DNA of 64,000 bases from CAWATZ01 sp963784995. GTDB taxonomy: Bacteria; Planctomycetota; Planctomycetia; Gemmatales; Gemmataceae. The position numbers and the translations under genes were made by a program. The first letter of the stretch is position 1. Each line of letters opens with the position of its first letter. The stretch is from assembly GCA_963784995.1 (NCBI GenBank), contig CAWATZ010000003.1, positions 2,666,001 through 2,730,000 on the forward strand, read 5' to 3'. Shown one piece after another: positions 30,019 through 39,540 of the stretch. A model generated the notes under the pieces. It was not told the origin of the DNA. It searched no databases and worked only from the letters and a program-made list of their open reading frames with translations.

Positions 30019-30911
30019 CTGATTTGTGGGACCGGCTGTCGCACCGCGGCTCGCAGCTTGGCGCTGCGGGCCCTGGGGTTGGCCTGCACTTCCTCGTCGC
30101 CGGCCGTCACCGGCTTGCGGGTCAGTGCCTGCCAGATCTCTTGCTGGCGAAACGCCTGTTTCACCCGGCGATCCTCCAGCGAATGAAAACTGATGATGAC
30201 CGCGCGCCCGCCCGGCCGAACACACTCCGGCAACGCCTCCAGCAGCCGATCCAGCGCGTCCAGCTCATCGTTGACCGCGATCCGCAGGGCCTGGAAGACG
30301 CGGGTGGCCGGGTCGATCGCACCAGGATGCCGGGCCCGCGGCACACAGCGGCGAACCAGGTCGGCCAGCTGGCCCGTCGTCAGCAGCGGCTGTTTCTTCC
30401 GTTCCTCCACGATCCGCCGGGCAATCCGCCGGCTGTGCCGTTCCTCGCCGTACTCGTAAATCAGGTCCGCCAGGTCGCGCTCGCTCATTCGCTTCAGCAG
30501 GGCGCTGGCGGGTTCGCCCTCGTCGGGGTTCATCCGCATGTCGAGCGGCCCGTCCTGGCGAAAGCTGAACCCGCGCTCGGGATCGTCCAGCTGATCGGAG
30601 CAGATCCCCAGGTCAGCCAGCACGCCATCAACCCGGTCCAGCCCCAGATCGTCGAGGACGCGCCTCAGCTGATCGAAGCTGGCCTCCACCAGGGTCACTG
30701 GCATCTCGGCCAGCCGCTGCCGGGCCAGCTCCAGCATGCCGGCGTCCTGATCCAGCCCGATCACGCGAGCGACCTGCCGCTCGGCCAGCAAGCGGGCGTG
30801 GCCGCCGACGCCCACGGTGGCATCGACCAGCACCTGGCCGGGCTGCGGCTCCAGGGCGGCCAGCACTTCGGCCGGTAGCACGGACACGTGCCGGGACGGA
30901 ACTTCACTCAT
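30000..30911 (-). CDS. rsmH: 16S rRNA (cytosine1402-N4)-methyltransferase RsmH
   Basis: The protein is 303 residues. SAM-binding motif DATVGVGGHARLLAE; family signatures VIGLDQDAGMLELARQRL, GVLADLGICSDQLDDPERGF, PLDMRMNP, VFQALRIAVNDELDAL and AVIISFHSLEDRRVKQAF are all present. RsmH methylates N4 of C1402 in the ribosomal P site. In most bacteria it follows mraZ; here it precedes the LysM-MraZ gene. The C-terminus (QIRSGWKA) and stop are provided by a short palindromic repeat, so the tail was replaced or extended by that element. Confidence 0.95.
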   Translation of the reverse strand: MSEVPSRHVSVLPAEVLAALEPQPGQVLVDATVGVGGHARLLAERQVARVIGLDQDAGMLELARQRLAEMPVTLVEASFDQLRRVLDDLGLDRVDGVLADLGICSDQLDDPERGFSFRQDGPLDMRMNPDEGEPASALLKRMSERDLADLIYEYGEERHSRRIARRIVEERKKQPLLTTGQLADLVRRCVPRARHPGAIDPATRVFQALRIAVNDELDALDRLLEALPECVRPGGRAVIISFHSLEDRRVKQAFRQQEIWQALTRKPVTAGDEEVQANPRARSAKLRAAVRQPVPQIRSGWKA

Positions 30912-31053
30912 GGCTGCGTACTCGGAGCAGATACGAAGGACAGGCGAGGTGCGGCAACTCTGCGTTCCGTGCAGAATCCGGACAGGACCGGACCAGCGAC
31001 ACTATAGCGGATTGACAGGGGGAATCAACCGGAACTGCGCGGCTCGGAATCCC

Positions 31054-31124
31054 GTAGGGTGGGCCGAGCGCAGCGAGGCCCACCCCGCCCGCCGGTGGGC
31101 CTCGCTGCGCTCGGCCCACCCTAC
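31054..31124. repeat. Palindrome, 'GTAGGGTGGGCCGAGCGCAG' family, copy 3
   Basis: It sits 3' of the HzsA-like gene. Its right arm contains the TAG (31121-31123) used as that gene's stop. Confidence 0.9.
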
Positions 31125-34100
31125 CTTCCGACCGAGAAGCTCCGCTCGATCCGGGTGACATTCCCCGCACGATCCTTGACGGACACGGCCAGCTTGCCGC
31201 GGGGCAGCTCGGTGAGCGGTCTGGCCAGCGTCCACTCCCAGACGCCGGGCGACTTCGCCTTGAACTTCGCCGCCAGGTTCTCTCCCGCGGCGACCCCGTC
31301 CACGGCAAAGTCCGCACGCACCTGGAAGCTCTCCACGTCCAGGCCGCTGTCGTAATCGTGCATGCCCACCAGGATGCGCGACAGCTCTGCATTGACGCCG
31401 GCCCGTGGGTAAGTCAGCGTCAGCGTCGGCCGATTGTCGTCCTGGAGCCAACCCTGGCCGCGCTCACCGGGTTTGGCCGGGTCGAAGTCCAGATCAATGG
31501 GACAGCCCAGATCGATCCAGCGCACCAGCGTCCGCCGATCCTCGTCGGCCAGCGGCACTTGACTTCTTGCCGGCCTTGAGTCCCGCCTCGGGCGGCGGCA
31601 TCACGCTGCCGGTGTAGGCCAGGTTGACCAGCCGGCGATTCTCCGGCTTGTTCGGGAACGGCTTGCCCTTGTAAACGCAGCGAGTTCGGATCGCCCGGCA
31701 CCGTCTCGTGAGCGAAATCGTCGTTGCTCCAGCCATCGAGGCGCTGGCCGAAGATCTTCCAGACCAGCAGGCTCCGCCGCGCCTGGAACAGGCGAAGGTA
31801 GCGCGACGCCTGTGGATGCGACCAGTTGCCGACCGGCGACTTGTGGCCGAACTTGGCCGGTGTGGTCGAGGGCCAGGCGGAAGTAAGTGCCCGGCACCTT
31901 CCCCGGCGGGCCATTCACCAGGCCGCCCAGGCTGCCCGGGCCCTGACACGGGGTGTCGTCGTCCAGCACCAGGTTGCCGGCCGGCTTGCTCCGCCTTCTT
32001 GCGTGTGGCACGCCGCACAGCTGCGCTCCAGGATCGGCTTGACGTCGCGGTAAATACTCGACGTTCTGGACGCCCTTCTCGAAACGCAGCCCGGTCGAGT
32101 CTTCCTTGTCCCACTTCTTGCCGGACTGATCGTGCTTCTTGCTCGTCAGCAGCGGCGTCTGCCGGGTCAGGTCGAAGGGAACGTAATCGGTTCGGGCGGC
32201 GGCGGTGAGCTGGAAGTCGGTCGGCTTCTGGCTGTGGGCGTGGCAGCCGCCGCAGTCGTGCGGATCTCGCCGGGGCGGACCTGGTGCCAGGTCTGGGCCA
32301 TGTTCAGCACCATGCCGTTTTTGTCCAGCGTCTGGAAGGTCCAGGCCACGTCGGCAGGGAGCTTGACCAGGAAGCTGGTGTCGGGGTTGCCGTCGGGATC
32401 GAGGGGTTGCCCAGAGTAGTCGTCACGCTCCGCGTGACGTTTCCCTCACGCGGAGCGTGAGGCTACTTGGAACTTCCGCACCGGGAACTCGCCGAGGATG
32501 CGCAGCCGTTCGTTGGCCGCGTTCCACCAGCGGCGCTGTGCCCTTGCCGGTGTAGCGTGGATCGGTGGTCGGCTCCGTGGCCAGGATGCGGATGGCGTGG
32601 ATCTCGCTGTTCTCGTAGCGGCAGGTGTCGGCCCCCTGGACAAACCAGTTGCCGGCAATGCCCAGTGTAAGCGAGGCTCCCCAATCCCTGGAATGGATCG
32701 TTGCCGCCGGGGAACGCTGCCGTGACCTTCCCCTGCGAGATGCCGCCGCGAGGATAGCTCTCGCGCTTGTAGAGCGACTGGAGGTGCCGACCAGGCCAAA
32801 GGGCGTTCCCTCGGGCAAGTGCGGCGAGCGTTTGCCGTCGTTGGCCAGCGGGGCCAGGCGCTTCGGTTCGTCCATGCCGTGGATGCGCTTGTAGGGAACC
32901 AGGGCGCGAGGCCACTGCTCGTTGTACTTCGGATCGTTCTTGATCAGCAGCATCTGCCCCGGCTCGGCGATGGCATTTCCCGAGCGTGATCAGGTAGATG
33001 CCGCTGTCGATGGCCGGTTTCTTGAGCCCGTTGTTGCTGTTGACCGGTCCCGGCGACCAGACCGTCAGCAGATGATTGTCGGGAGCGGCCGGACGGATGG
33101 GTCACCTTGCCGACGCGCGGGGACTCGGGGTTGCTGGGGTCGGACAGCCGGGCCGGGGCGTCGAAGGCCGGTGCGAAGGGGGTCAGCCGTTCCAGACGGT
33201 GCGGGCTGAAGGGAATCCGCAGCCAGTCCATGCCGTCGTAGCCGAGGTTGCGCGCGTCCTTTGTCGAAGCGGAGCCGAAGAACGGCTCGCCTTCCGGGCG
33301 CCGCGGGGCCATCTTGTAGAACGTGCCGAAGCCCTGGTTGTTGAGGTTGTAATATTCCTCGAACACAATGGATGCCGTCGGAGAGCTGGGTCATGAAGTG
33401 ATAGGCGGTGTCTCCGGATGGCCCGAAGGCGCTGACCAGCGGCTCCCAGTTGGTGCCGTCGGGCTGGATGGTCCAGATGGCCCACAGACGCAGATCGCGC
33501 AGGCCCTGCGATTCGTAGCTGGTGAACATCACCCGGCCGTCCTTGAGGATGGTCGGATGCAGGGCGCTGTTGACGTTCAGATGGCCGATCAGCTCCACGT
33601 TGCCGCCGTCGTCGTCCATGACGAAGAGCTGCAGGTCGTCGGCGTGTAACCCTTGGTCGGCGCAAAGCCGTTGCGGTTGCTGGTGAACATCACCTTGCCG
33701 CCGGGCAGCGGACAGGGGCCGAGGTTGTAGACTCCGGTGGATCGCGGCCGTCTTCGCCGACAACGCCTGTGTTCGGCGTGAACTCCTGATGGGTCAGCTG
33801 GACCATCTTCCGGGTCTTGACGTGGATCTTGAAGACGTCGGCACTTTCCGAGGTGAGCCGGCGGATTGCCCGGTTTCTGGACGTTGTGAATCCGGGCGTA
33901 ATAAACCCACTCGCCATCGAAGGAGACGAACGGATCGGTGATGGCGTCGTCGCCGGCGGCCACGAGGACTTCCTCGCTGCCGTCGGGGTGCAGCAGCACC
34001 AGGTCGGAGCCGGGCTCGGCCCGCAGCGGGCTGAAGACCTCGGTCCAGGCAATCTCCTTGTCGTCGCCCCGTGCGCGGGGCACGGACGTAGACAATGTCG

Positions 34101-34273
34101 TAGTCGTACTTGACCGCCGGGTCGCCGGCGATGGGTCGCGGCTCGACGTTGAGGACGTTGGCCTTCGGTTTCGGCGCGGCTTTCTTCGCCGGCTCGGGAC
34201 GAGCGGCCAGCGACCCGACCAGGATGGCAGCGACGACCACGGACCAGCAGCGGATGGCTCGACGGGAGTTCAT
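31121..34273 (-). pseudogene. HzsA-like PD40/multihaem cytochrome c protein, reading frame shattered
   Basis: ATG 34273 opens signal peptide MNSRRAIRCWSVVVAAILVG. Across three frames one can read a single conserved protein: LVLLHPDGSEEVLVAAGDDA, GVYNLGPCPLPGGKVMFTSN, LQLFVMDDDGGNVELIGHLN, FEEYYNLNNQGFGTFYKMAP, LLIKNDPKYNEQWPRALVPY, haem motifs CGGCH (32240-32254) and CAACH (32005-32019), and a C-terminal domain to RIERSFSVGR. Order and motifs match planctomycete proteins related to the hydrazine synthase alpha subunit (PD40 propeller, HZS_alpha middle domain, cytochrome c), though hydrazine chemistry is not implied. About 17 one-base shifts separate the pieces, and a 51-bp palindrome at 32416-32466 introduces an in-frame TGA. 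It is either a young pseudogene or a badly sequenced stretch. Confidence 0.75.
32416..32466. repeat. Palindrome, 'TCACGCTCCGCGTGA' family, copy 2, inside a gene
   Basis: GTAGTCGTCACGCTCCGCGT... inverts around TTTCC. It is placed between conserved coding pieces ending GEFPVRKFQ and beginning DYSGQPLDPDGNP of the HzsA-like gene, adding TGA in frame. Confidence 0.85.
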
Positions 34274-34410
34274 GACCGGGACTCTCAAGGGCGATTCCAG
34301 GTGGGATTGCGGAAGCACGGACGCAAGGGAGGTTAGCGCGGAACACCGGACCTGAGCCACATTAGAGCAGAGAGAGAAGAGAGGCAAGGAAAAAAGTATC
34401 GGCCAACCGA

Positions 34411-34672
34411 CGTAGCCGCAGGCGGCTCGCCTGCTGGCTCCTCCCGGCAGCGCCGGGGCCAATTCGCGGTTAGACTTGGCCAGGACCGAGAGCATCAAGG
34501 CCAGCCAGCAGGCGAGCCGCCCGCGGCCACGCAGGGGGGTCGAGCCAGCAGGCGTAGCCGCAGGCGGCTCGCCTGCTGGCTCCTCCCGACAGCGGCAGAA
34601 CTGCTCGGCAGCGGTCATTGCTGGCAGCAGCCTTGGCCCCGCCAGCCAGCAGGCGAGCCGCCTGCGGCTACG
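34411..34672. repeat. Cluster of four RAYT-type (REP) palindrome arms
   Basis: Alternating arms 'CGTAGCCGCAGGCGGCTCGC...TGCTGGCT' (near 34411 and 34554) and their inverses (near 34500 and 34642) form two hairpin units. They lie directly 3' of the RAYT transposase gene in the 430-bp gap 34274-34703, which otherwise holds no gene. A related arm lies at 35527-35567 on the gene's other side. Confidence 0.85.
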
Positions 34673-34703
34673 CAGCGGGGTCGAGCCAGCAGGCCGCGTT
34701 TCG

Positions 34704-35432
34704 CTACGAGGGAAGATGGCCGGAATTGGCCAGGAAACCCAGCAAGGAACCGTCCTGCAGGAAACGGTCATGCGCTGAACAGAAGAACCATTCATGCGGC
34801 TGCTTGACAAGGTCCGCTTTGACTGGATTGAAGGCAATGTACTCGACGATGCGTTCCAGCTCCTCCTCGTCACGGACCCAGTGATCGTAGGACTCCCCCT
34901 GCCAGAATGGTCCCGACCGCCGCAGAATCTTGTTCGCCTCGTGGGCCGTGTAGCTCTTCAGGCTGTGCATCACCTGCGCCAGCGGACTTTGCGCGTCTGC
35001 CGTTTCATCCGCGAGAACTTCCCGGCTCTCCGGCCCTGCCGTGGAACTTCCCTCCCTGGGTTGGAGCAGCGCGTGGACGTGGTTAGGCATCACACAATAG
35101 GCCAGCAGGTCGTATTTGCTGCCATTGTGATGGAGGAGATTGCCGCGAACCAGTGCCGCAAGGGCCGGCTGGATCAGCCAATCGATCTCACGATGCTGAT
35201 CCAGGTAGCGATCGTAAGCGGCAAAAAAGAGCTTCTGGGCACGCTCTCGGTGTTGAGCAGAGGAACGGTCTGCAAGACGGAAGCCGCGCAGGTGCTGTGC
35301 CCGTTCTTCGCGGAGCCGATGCAAGACGTGCTCCGGGATGGTTCCGACGAGCCGGTAGGTGACGAAATGCATCGCCCCCGGCACGTACCAGTGGGGCAGG
35401 TTTCGGCGGGTGATCGTTTCCTGGTGGAGCAT
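34704..35432 (-). CDS. REP-associated tyrosine transposase (RAYT, Y1_Tnp family)
   Basis: The preferred start at ATG 35432 gives MLHQETITRRNLPHWYVPGA; a longer frame reaches 35585 but runs through the repeat. Family motifs: GAMHFVTYRLVGTIPEHVLH, then the HUH motif YCVMPNHVHALLQP (two His coordinating metal), LKSYTAHEANKILRRSGPFW and WQGESYDHWVRDEEELERIV with the region of the catalytic Tyr. About 242 residues. RAYTs are HUH nucleases that act on REP hairpins in single-stranded DNA. Matching palindromes flank both ends, which supports this being an active or recently active pair. Confidence 0.9.
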   Translation of the reverse strand: MLHQETITRRNLPHWYVPGAMHFVTYRLVGTIPEHVLHRLREERAQHLRGFRLADRSSAQHRERAQKLFFAAYDRYLDQHREIDWLIQPALAALVRGNLLHHNGSKYDLLAYCVMPNHVHALLQPREGSSTAGPESREVLADETADAQSPLAQVMHSLKSYTAHEANKILRRSGPFWQGESYDHWVRDEEELERIVEYIAFNPVKADLVKQPHEWFFCSAHDRFLQDGSLLGFLANSGHLPS

Positions 35433-35526
35433 CGGTGCGACTTCCTGAAACGTGTCCCTGAGGCCGTTGGGTCCAGAAGCAAGATACAGACAGAAAACCA
35501 TGCTTTGCAAGGGGTCTGGACTGAGG

Positions 35527-35567
35527 AGCCAGCAGGCGAGCCGCCTGCGGCTACGCCTGCTGGCTCC
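35527..35567. repeat. RAYT-type palindrome, 5' flank of transposase
   Basis: GAGCCAGCAGGCGAGCCGCC... then CTACGCCTGCTGGCTC, the same arm sequence as 34411-34672. It also adjoins the 3' end of the PDZ protein at 35582. Confidence 0.8.
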
Positions 35568-35581
35568 CGCCGAATCCTCTC

Positions 35582-37429
35582 TCACCGATATTGATACCCC
35601 ACGTGGAACGTGATCCGTCCATCCGGCAAGCGGCGGATGTCGGTGATCCGCACCGGCAGCCCGCCGCCCCGCGGCGACCGGCTCGATGGCGTCGTCTCCG
35701 GCGTGAAGGAATTGTTGGCCTGGCTGGGGTACGGCACCGCGCTCAGATGGACCAGCGGGCCGGTCGCTCCCTCAACGCCGTGGGCCTCTTCCAGGATCGG
35801 ATGCTCGTTGACCACGCGCCAGATCAGCAGGCCCTCGCCGGGCAGGTCGGAGTCGAAGCCCTTCTTCTTGCGGTTCTCCAGCAGGAAATACTCGCTGCCG
35901 TCGGGACGCACCAGCACCTTGAAGCACTCGCTGGGATTGTCCTCGATCGGAGCCAGGATCAGCTTTTGCTTGATCGTCGGATCGATCACCGTCGGCTTGA
36001 TCCAGCCCAGCTTCTCCTTGGCGAAGGCGCTGAAGTGCTGCGGCCGGCTGGTGGTCTGCGGCTCCGACATGGCACACCATTGCCCCAGTCCTTCGGAGCC
36101 GACGTTCTCCGGCCGGGAACTCAGGTCCGGCAGGCCCAGCGCCCGGCCCAGCTCCTTGACAAAGCCGCCAATCGCCAGCTTCGATTTGCCTTCCGGGCCA
36201 ATCAGGTACGGATAGCGTTTCCCCTGGTAGGTCACCGTGCCCGCATGGGGATAGTAGAGTGCCCCCGCATTGGTCCGCACCCGGTCGCCGGCGTAGAGGA
36301 ACATCATTCCATCCACATCCTTGAGCGCGTCCTTGCCGTCGCGCTCCGTCAGCTTGCCCAGGGCTTCCTCGAGCAGGGCCGTCTTGTTGCTGGTGCCCGA
36401 GCCTTCCTGATACTCGCCCCGCTTCTTCTTGACCTCCACCCAGTTGAACACCTTGCCTTCCAGGCGCAGTTTGCCGCCGGAGACCTCCTGCACGTAGTCG
36501 CGCAGACTGCCGTGGACGTCCTGCCCATGGAAGTCCTTCTTGTCCTTGTAGGTGCCCTGGCTGAAGAGAGCCTCTTCCCACTCCTTGATGGGCATCTTGG
36601 CGTTGTGCTTCTCGTCGGCGAATTCGACAGCGACCACAGCCAGCCGCAGCGAGTCCTTCTTCCAGATCTCGATGCCGCGGAAGCCGCCGAAGCCGCCCCG
36701 GCCGCCGCCTCGCGCTGCTTCCGTCAGAGTCGCCTTCAGCTCGACCTCTTTGTTGTCGCGGATGACCGTCAGGGTCACCTTGTCGCCGGCCTTCTTGCCG
36801 TCCAGCAGTTCCGTCAAGCGCGAGGGCCGCCGCAGCTCCTTGCCATCGAACTTGGCCAGGATGTCGCCTTCCTTCAGTCCCGCCTCCGCGGCCCCGGAGC
36901 GGCGCGTCACCTGCTCGACGCGAATGCCCTTGCCCTCTACCGGATCTCCCAGGGAGATCCCGAGAAAGGCCCGCTGATCGCGGACGGTCATCGGCCGGCT
37001 CAGGGCCGTCAGCGACGCGGAAACTTGCATCTCCTTGCCGTCGCGCTTCAGACTCAGCTTGACCACCTCGCCGGGCCCGTGGGCTTGCAGCCACTCCCGG
37101 AAGGCGTCCGCGGTCCTGACCGCCTGGTCGCCGACGCGCAGCACCTGGTCGCCGCGCTTGATCCCTGCCCTGGCCGCGGGCGAATCGATCTGAACTTCCT
37201 CGACCACCAGCTGGCCCTTGTCGTCGCGCTTGACGGCGACGCCCAGGTAGCCGGTCTGCCCCGGCCGGCCCGAGCCGGGGACAATCTTGGCCGTGACCGC
37301 GTTGGCCACGGTCCGGTAGTCGGCAAGGTTGGGCGATGCTTGCTTCGGGTCCGGCGTCGGCGCCGCGACCACAAGCCACAAACCACAGAAAGTCAGCAGG
37401 CTGACGCTGACGAAACTTCGCAATGCCAT
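35582..37429 (-). CDS. Secreted PDZ protein, M6-like metallopeptidase homologue with lost zinc site
   Basis: ATG 37429 gives MALRSFVSVSLLTFCGLWLVVAAP as signal; a GTG at 37477 overlaps the upstream stop (GTGA) and is an alternative. Two PDZ domains (residues about 55-135 and 150-240: VEEVQIDSPAARAGIKRGDQ; VEQVTRRSGAAEAGLKEGDI) precede a peptidase-like domain homologous along its length to the gene at 37474. Where that paralogue has HEFGHMLGLPD, this protein has KELGRALGLPD (residues 425-429), removing both zinc-binding histidines. It is therefore probably a non-catalytic partner or regulator. The surrounding fold (CFKVLVRPDGSEYFLLENRK) is well kept, arguing for selection. Confidence 0.85.
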   Translation of the reverse strand: MALRSFVSVSLLTFCGLWLVVAAPTPDPKQASPNLADYRTVANAVTAKIVPGSGRPGQTGYLGVAVKRDDKGQLVVEEVQIDSPAARAGIKRGDQVLRVGDQAVRTADAFREWLQAHGPGEVVKLSLKRDGKEMQVSASLTALSRPMTVRDQRAFLGISLGDPVEGKGIRVEQVTRRSGAAEAGLKEGDILAKFDGKELRRPSRLTELLDGKKAGDKVTLTVIRDNKEVELKATLTEAARGGGRGGFGGFRGIEIWKKDSLRLAVVAVEFADEKHNAKMPIKEWEEALFSQGTYKDKKDFHGQDVHGSLRDYVQEVSGGKLRLEGKVFNWVEVKKKRGEYQEGSGTSNKTALLEEALGKLTERDGKDALKDVDGMMFLYAGDRVRTNAGALYYPHAGTVTYQGKRYPYLIGPEGKSKLAIGGFVKELGRALGLPDLSSRPENVGSEGLGQWCAMSEPQTTSRPQHFSAFAKEKLGWIKPTVIDPTIKQKLILAPIEDNPSECFKVLVRPDGSEYFLLENRKKKGFDSDLPGEGLLIWRVVNEHPILEEAHGVEGATGPLVHLSAVPYPSQANNSFTPETTPSSRSPRGGGLPVRITDIRRLPDGRITFHVGYQYR

Positions 37430-37473
37430 GGCTCGCACGATTGATCGTCTCCGCTGTGAATTCCGCACGTAAC

Positions 37474-39345
37474 TCACTGGTATTCGTACCCAATGTGAAA
37501 CGCGATCTTGCCGTCCGGCAGCCGCCGAATGTTGGTGATGGAAACCGTCTGTCCCCCCGGTATCTGCGACCGGCTCGACGGCATCGTGTACGGAGTGAAT
37601 GCATCATTGGCCGGGCTGGGGAACGGCACCGAGTCCAGGAAGCGGTCGGGCCCGCTGGGGCCGGCCACGCCGTGCGACTCCTCCAGGATCGGCCGATCGC
37701 CGATCACGCGCCAGATCAGCAGACCCTCGGCCGGCAGGTTGCTGTCGAAGCCCTTCTTCTTGCGGTTCTCCAGCAGGAAATACTCGCTGCCGTCCGGCCG
37801 GGCCAGCACCTTGAAGCACTGTTTCGGATTGTCCTCGATTGGAGCCAGGATCAGCTTTTGCTTGACGGTGGGATCGATCAGCGTCGGTTGAATCCAGCCC
37901 AGCTTCTCCTTGGACCAGGCGCTGAAGTGCTGCGGCCGGCCGTTGCCGAGCTGGTTGGCCATACTGCACCAGACGCCGACGCCTTCCATGCCGGGGGCCT
38001 CCGGGCGGGCGTACAGGTCGGGCAGACCGAGCATGTGGCCGAACTCGTGGCAGTAGACGCTGATGTTGCCCATCCGGTCGCCGCCCTCCTCGCAGATGAA
38101 GTAGGGCCAGCTCTTGCCCTTGGAGTTGAAGCTGGCGCGGTGCGGCCAGTAAAGGCTGCCGCGAGCGATTCGGGGCCGCGAGCCGGCGTAGATGAACACC
38201 AGGCCGTCGAAGTCCTTCAGCGCATCCTTGCCGTCGCGCTTGAGGATTTTTTCGACCGCCTCGTTGAGCAGGGCAGTCCGATCGCCGGTGCTGTACTCCA
38301 TCCGTTTCTTGCTGGCCTCGACGTACTCGAAGACCTTGCCCTCGACCTTGAGGGTGGCGTAGGACTGCTCGTGGTAGTAGTCGGCCAGGCTGCCGAAAAC
38401 CGTCTGCCCGGTAGGGCTGGTCTTGGTGTAGGTGCCCCGGCTGAACAGCGCCTCGTCCCACGCCTTGGTGGGGACCTTGCTGTTGTGCTTCACGTCGGGG
38501 TATTCGATGCAGACGATCGCCAGCTTGTAGACCGGCTTGTTCCAGTAGCGGTTCCGGCCAAAGCCGCCGCCAAACCCCCGGCTCTCGACGCCTAGCTGGA
38601 CCTTGAAGTCCACTTCCTTCTCGGCCAGCAGCAGCGTCAGCGTCACGGTCTGCTCGGGCTTCCGCTCGCCGAGGACCTCGATCAGCTTGTCCCGGCTGTT
38701 GATGGGGACGTTATCGACCTTGAGGATCACCTCGCCGACCTTGAGCTTGGCCCTGGCGGCCGACGAATCGGGAACGATCTCCTCAATCACGACGCCCTTG
38801 CCCGCCTTGGCCGACTCCACCTGCACGCCCAGGACCGCTCGCTGTGAGCCGGGCCGCATCCCGCCCCGCCCGAAGCCGCCGCCCCTCCCACCCCGCGGCG
38901 TCTCCGGAGGCAGCGGCTGACTCAGCGGCGTCAGCGTGGCGGTCGCCTCCATCGGCTTGCCCTGGCGGACCAGGGCGAGCTTGACGCTGTCGCCGGGGGC
39001 CTTCGCTTTCAGCAGCTCGGTGAAGGTGTCCTCGGTGACGTCCCGGCCGTCGAACTTGCGGATCAGGTCGCCGGCCTGAACGCCCGCCTTGGCGGCAGGG
39101 GAATCGCCGGCCACCTCGGTGACGGCCAGCTGTCCCTTCGGGTCCGTGGCCACGGACACGCCCAGGAACGCCGGCCGCTTGGCGGTGCCGGCGCCGGCGG
39201 GGCCGCCGGCCACGCGGACAATCTTGGTGGTGACGGCCGTCTCGACCGTGCGATACTCCGACAGGTCCGGCTCCGCGGCCAGGACACCCCAGCCCAGAGC
39301 CAGGAAAACGGCGAGGCCAACAAAGGTACGAACGCAGCGAGTCAC
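37474..39345 (-). CDS. Secreted PDZ metallopeptidase, M6 (immune inhibitor A)-like
   Basis: GTG 39345 is favoured: GGAGGG lies six bases upstream and the N-terminus becomes TRCVRTFVGLAVFLALGWGV, a clean signal peptide. Two PDZ domains (residues about 60-140 and 165-250) are linked by a Gly/Arg-rich hinge (RGGRGGGFGRGGMRPG). The peptidase domain carries the zinc motif HEFGHMLGLPDLYARPE (residues 433-449), as in M6-type metallopeptidases. It is exported and probably processes envelope or extracellular proteins. The paralogue immediately downstream, overlapping by a few bases, lacks the zinc ligands, so the two may work as an active/inactive pair. Confidence 0.87.
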   Translation of the reverse strand: MTRCVRTFVGLAVFLALGWGVLAAEPDLSEYRTVETAVTTKIVRVAGGPAGAGTAKRPAFLGVSVATDPKGQLAVTEVAGDSPAAKAGVQAGDLIRKFDGRDVTEDTFTELLKAKAPGDSVKLALVRQGKPMEATATLTPLSQPLPPETPRGGRGGGFGRGGMRPGSQRAVLGVQVESAKAGKGVVIEEIVPDSSAARAKLKVGEVILKVDNVPINSRDKLIEVLGERKPEQTVTLTLLLAEKEVDFKVQLGVESRGFGGGFGRNRYWNKPVYKLAIVCIEYPDVKHNSKVPTKAWDEALFSRGTYTKTSPTGQTVFGSLADYYHEQSYATLKVEGKVFEYVEASKKRMEYSTGDRTALLNEAVEKILKRDGKDALKDFDGLVFIYAGSRPRIARGSLYWPHRASFNSKGKSWPYFICEEGGDRMGNISVYCHEFGHMLGLPDLYARPEAPGMEGVGVWCSMANQLGNGRPQHFSAWSKEKLGWIQPTLIDPTVKQKLILAPIEDNPKQCFKVLARPDGSEYFLLENRKKKGFDSNLPAEGLLIWRVIGDRPILEESHGVAGPSGPDRFLDSVPFPSPANDAFTPYTMPSSRSQIPGGQTVSITNIRRLPDGKIAFHIGYEYQ

Positions 39346-39540
39346 AGAGGGCCCTCCCGATGCGGATGTCCAGAGATACGAGTCTGGGGACCAGTTTAAC
39401 CTCGATCGAGTCACAACTCTAGAATTAACCCCGAATCCTTCGGAAAGGCTCGCATTTCGCGGGTCTCGCGCTCGGACCCTTTTCCTGAACGCCGGAGCCT
39501 GCTACACTCCTGACAAGGACATCCTGGAAAGGGCACCCTC

